Part shown: positions 12,581-13,204 of the stretch, in pieces | Numbering within the stretch: the stretch's first letter is position 1 | Layout: each line of letters begins with the position of its first letter | Origin: CAZHUN01 sp043801115 | GTDB lineage: Archaea > Iainarchaeota > Iainarchaeia > Iainarchaeales > UBA10191 | DNA length: 13,204 bases | Assembly (NCBI GenBank): GCA_043801115.1 | Contig: JAZDMJ010000011.1 | Coordinates: 1 to 13,204, forward strand | Direction: 5' to 3' | The notes under the pieces: model-generated | Seen by the model: the letters and a program-made list of their open reading frames with translations, nothing else | What the model was told of the DNA's origin: nothing | Database searches by the model: none | Made by a program: the position numbers and the translations under genes

Positions 12581-13204
12581 ACTATTCCCGACATTTTCAA
12601 AGCGAGAATGAGCGCGCTACCCGCCAAAAAAAGCACGAATTGGGGAACCATTTTCTTCGCGCTCCTTTCCTTGTGCAGTTCGGGCACCAAATCCGCGGTC
12701 GCAATGTAAATGAATCCGCCCGCGGCAAACGCGAGCAAAAACGGCGCGACTCCCTGCACGTATTGAACGACAAAATACGCTGCAACCGCTCCCGCCAACG
12801 CCGCCAGCGCGGTCAGAAAATTGAAGGCCAGTGCTTTCTTTTTCGAAAATCCCCCGTAGAGCAGGATTGCAAAATCTCCCAATTCTTGCGGAATTTCGTG
12901 CGCGATGATGGCAATCGTCGTCGCGATTCCGATCGGAACGCTTGCGGCGAAACTTACGGCAATCGCGGCCCCGTCCATAAAATTGTGAATGCTGTCTCCC
13001 ACCATGTTCAAATAACTCATCGCGTGAACATCGCCCGAATGGTGAAAGTGGTGCCAGTGCAAAAAGCGTTCAATCGCGAAGAATGCGACAATTCCGAGCA
13101 GCGCAAAACCCAACACTTGCGCTCCCGCCGCCTCTACCGCTTCTGGAAGAACGTCGAAAAACGCCGCGCTGAGCATGGTTCCCGCCGCAAAACTCACAAA
13201 CAGC
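12574..13204 (-). CDS. ZIP-family divalent metal (zinc) transporter, N-terminus cut by window edge
   Basis: About 210 residues up to the stop at 12574 are visible; the reading frame is open to the right edge, so the N-terminus with at least one or two helices lies outside. The two metal-binding helices are complete: HNFMDGAAIA and HEIPQELGDFAIL, where the His, Asp and Glu residues line the transport site in ZIP proteins. A His-rich loop, HWHHFHH, stands before them, as in many ZIP proteins, and may sense or deliver metal. GDFAIL with a following Gly-Phe-Ser-Lys-Lys-Lys turn resembles the LIV-1/KE4 (ZIP7) branch more than ZupT. It imports Zn or similar cations across the cytoplasmic membrane (family knowledge). 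The reductase gene follows after 25 nt and is probably co-transcribed. Zinc uptake has no clear tie to the glycosylation genes, though the C-methyltransferase has a zinc ribbon. Confidence 0.92.
   Translation of the reverse strand, partial: LFVSFAAGTMLSAAFFDVLPEAVEAAGAQVLGFALLGIVAFFAIERFLHWHHFHHSGDVHAMSYLNMVGDSIHNFMDGAAIAVSFAASVPIGIATTIAIIAHEIPQELGDFAILLYGGFSKKKALAFNFLTALAALAGAVAAYFVVQYVQGVAPFLLAFAAGGFIYIATADLVPELHKERSAKKMVPQFVLFLAGSALILALKMSGIVG

Noticed and set aside
1..13204. CRISPR array, tRNA/rRNA genes, insertion sequences or attachment sites
   Set aside because: Nearly every base is covered by intact genes; the two main gaps (116 and 67 bp) hold promoters and no long repeats or RNA-gene patterns were seen.

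Overview
The window reads as a compact archaeal chromosome segment. The evidence is an STT3/AglB-type oligosaccharyltransferase, an ALG7-type (not MraY-type) sugar-phosphate transferase, TATA boxes about 27 bp ahead of first-gene start codons (leaderless transcripts), GGTGA/GGAG Shine-Dalgarno sites at genes inside operons, GTG and TTG starts, and 1-nt gaps or 4-nt overlaps between genes. A streamlined DPANN-like lineage (e.g. Diapherotrites or Micrarchaeota) is a guess from compactness and protein style, not a demonstrated placement. I see no rRNA, tRNA, CRISPR array, transposase or other mobile DNA, and no gene-free stretch longer than about 120 bp.

Layout. (1) Positions 1-1024, minus strand: the start of a zinc-binding C-methyltransferase that runs off the left edge. 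(2) A 116-bp divergent promoter region with one TATA box per direction. (3) 1141-3019, plus strand: a two-gene operon of a sugar-nucleotide epimerase/dehydratase and a membrane-anchored family 2 glycosyltransferase of the dolichyl-phosphate-sugar synthase type. (4) 10524-3016, minus strand: a seven-gene operon in the order oligosaccharyltransferase (AglB/STT3), ALG7-like GlcNAc-1-phosphate transferase, Alg14-like, Alg13-like, flippase-like membrane protein, large GT-C-like membrane protein with an external domain, and a small SAM methyltransferase. It meets the plus-strand operon tail to tail, the two stop codons sharing one CTAG. (5) 13204-10592, minus strand: a ZIP metal transporter (cut by the right edge), an FNR-type flavoprotein reductase, and another GT-C membrane glycosyltransferase just upstream of the oligosaccharyltransferase promoter.

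How the genes may work together: the ALG7-like enzyme would load the first sugar phosphate on a polyprenyl/dolichyl phosphate carrier. The Alg14/Alg13 pair would add the second sugar on the cytoplasmic face. The epimerase and methyltransferases would supply or decorate special sugars. The family 2 enzyme would make lipid-phosphate-sugar donors for the GT-C proteins acting outside, the flippase-like protein may assist membrane steps, and AglB would move the finished glycan to Asn-X-Ser/Thr sites. This gives an archaeal N-glycosylation operon whose first steps follow the eukaryotic ER logic (ALG7, then split Alg13/Alg14, then STT3). The sugars themselves cannot be read from the sequence.
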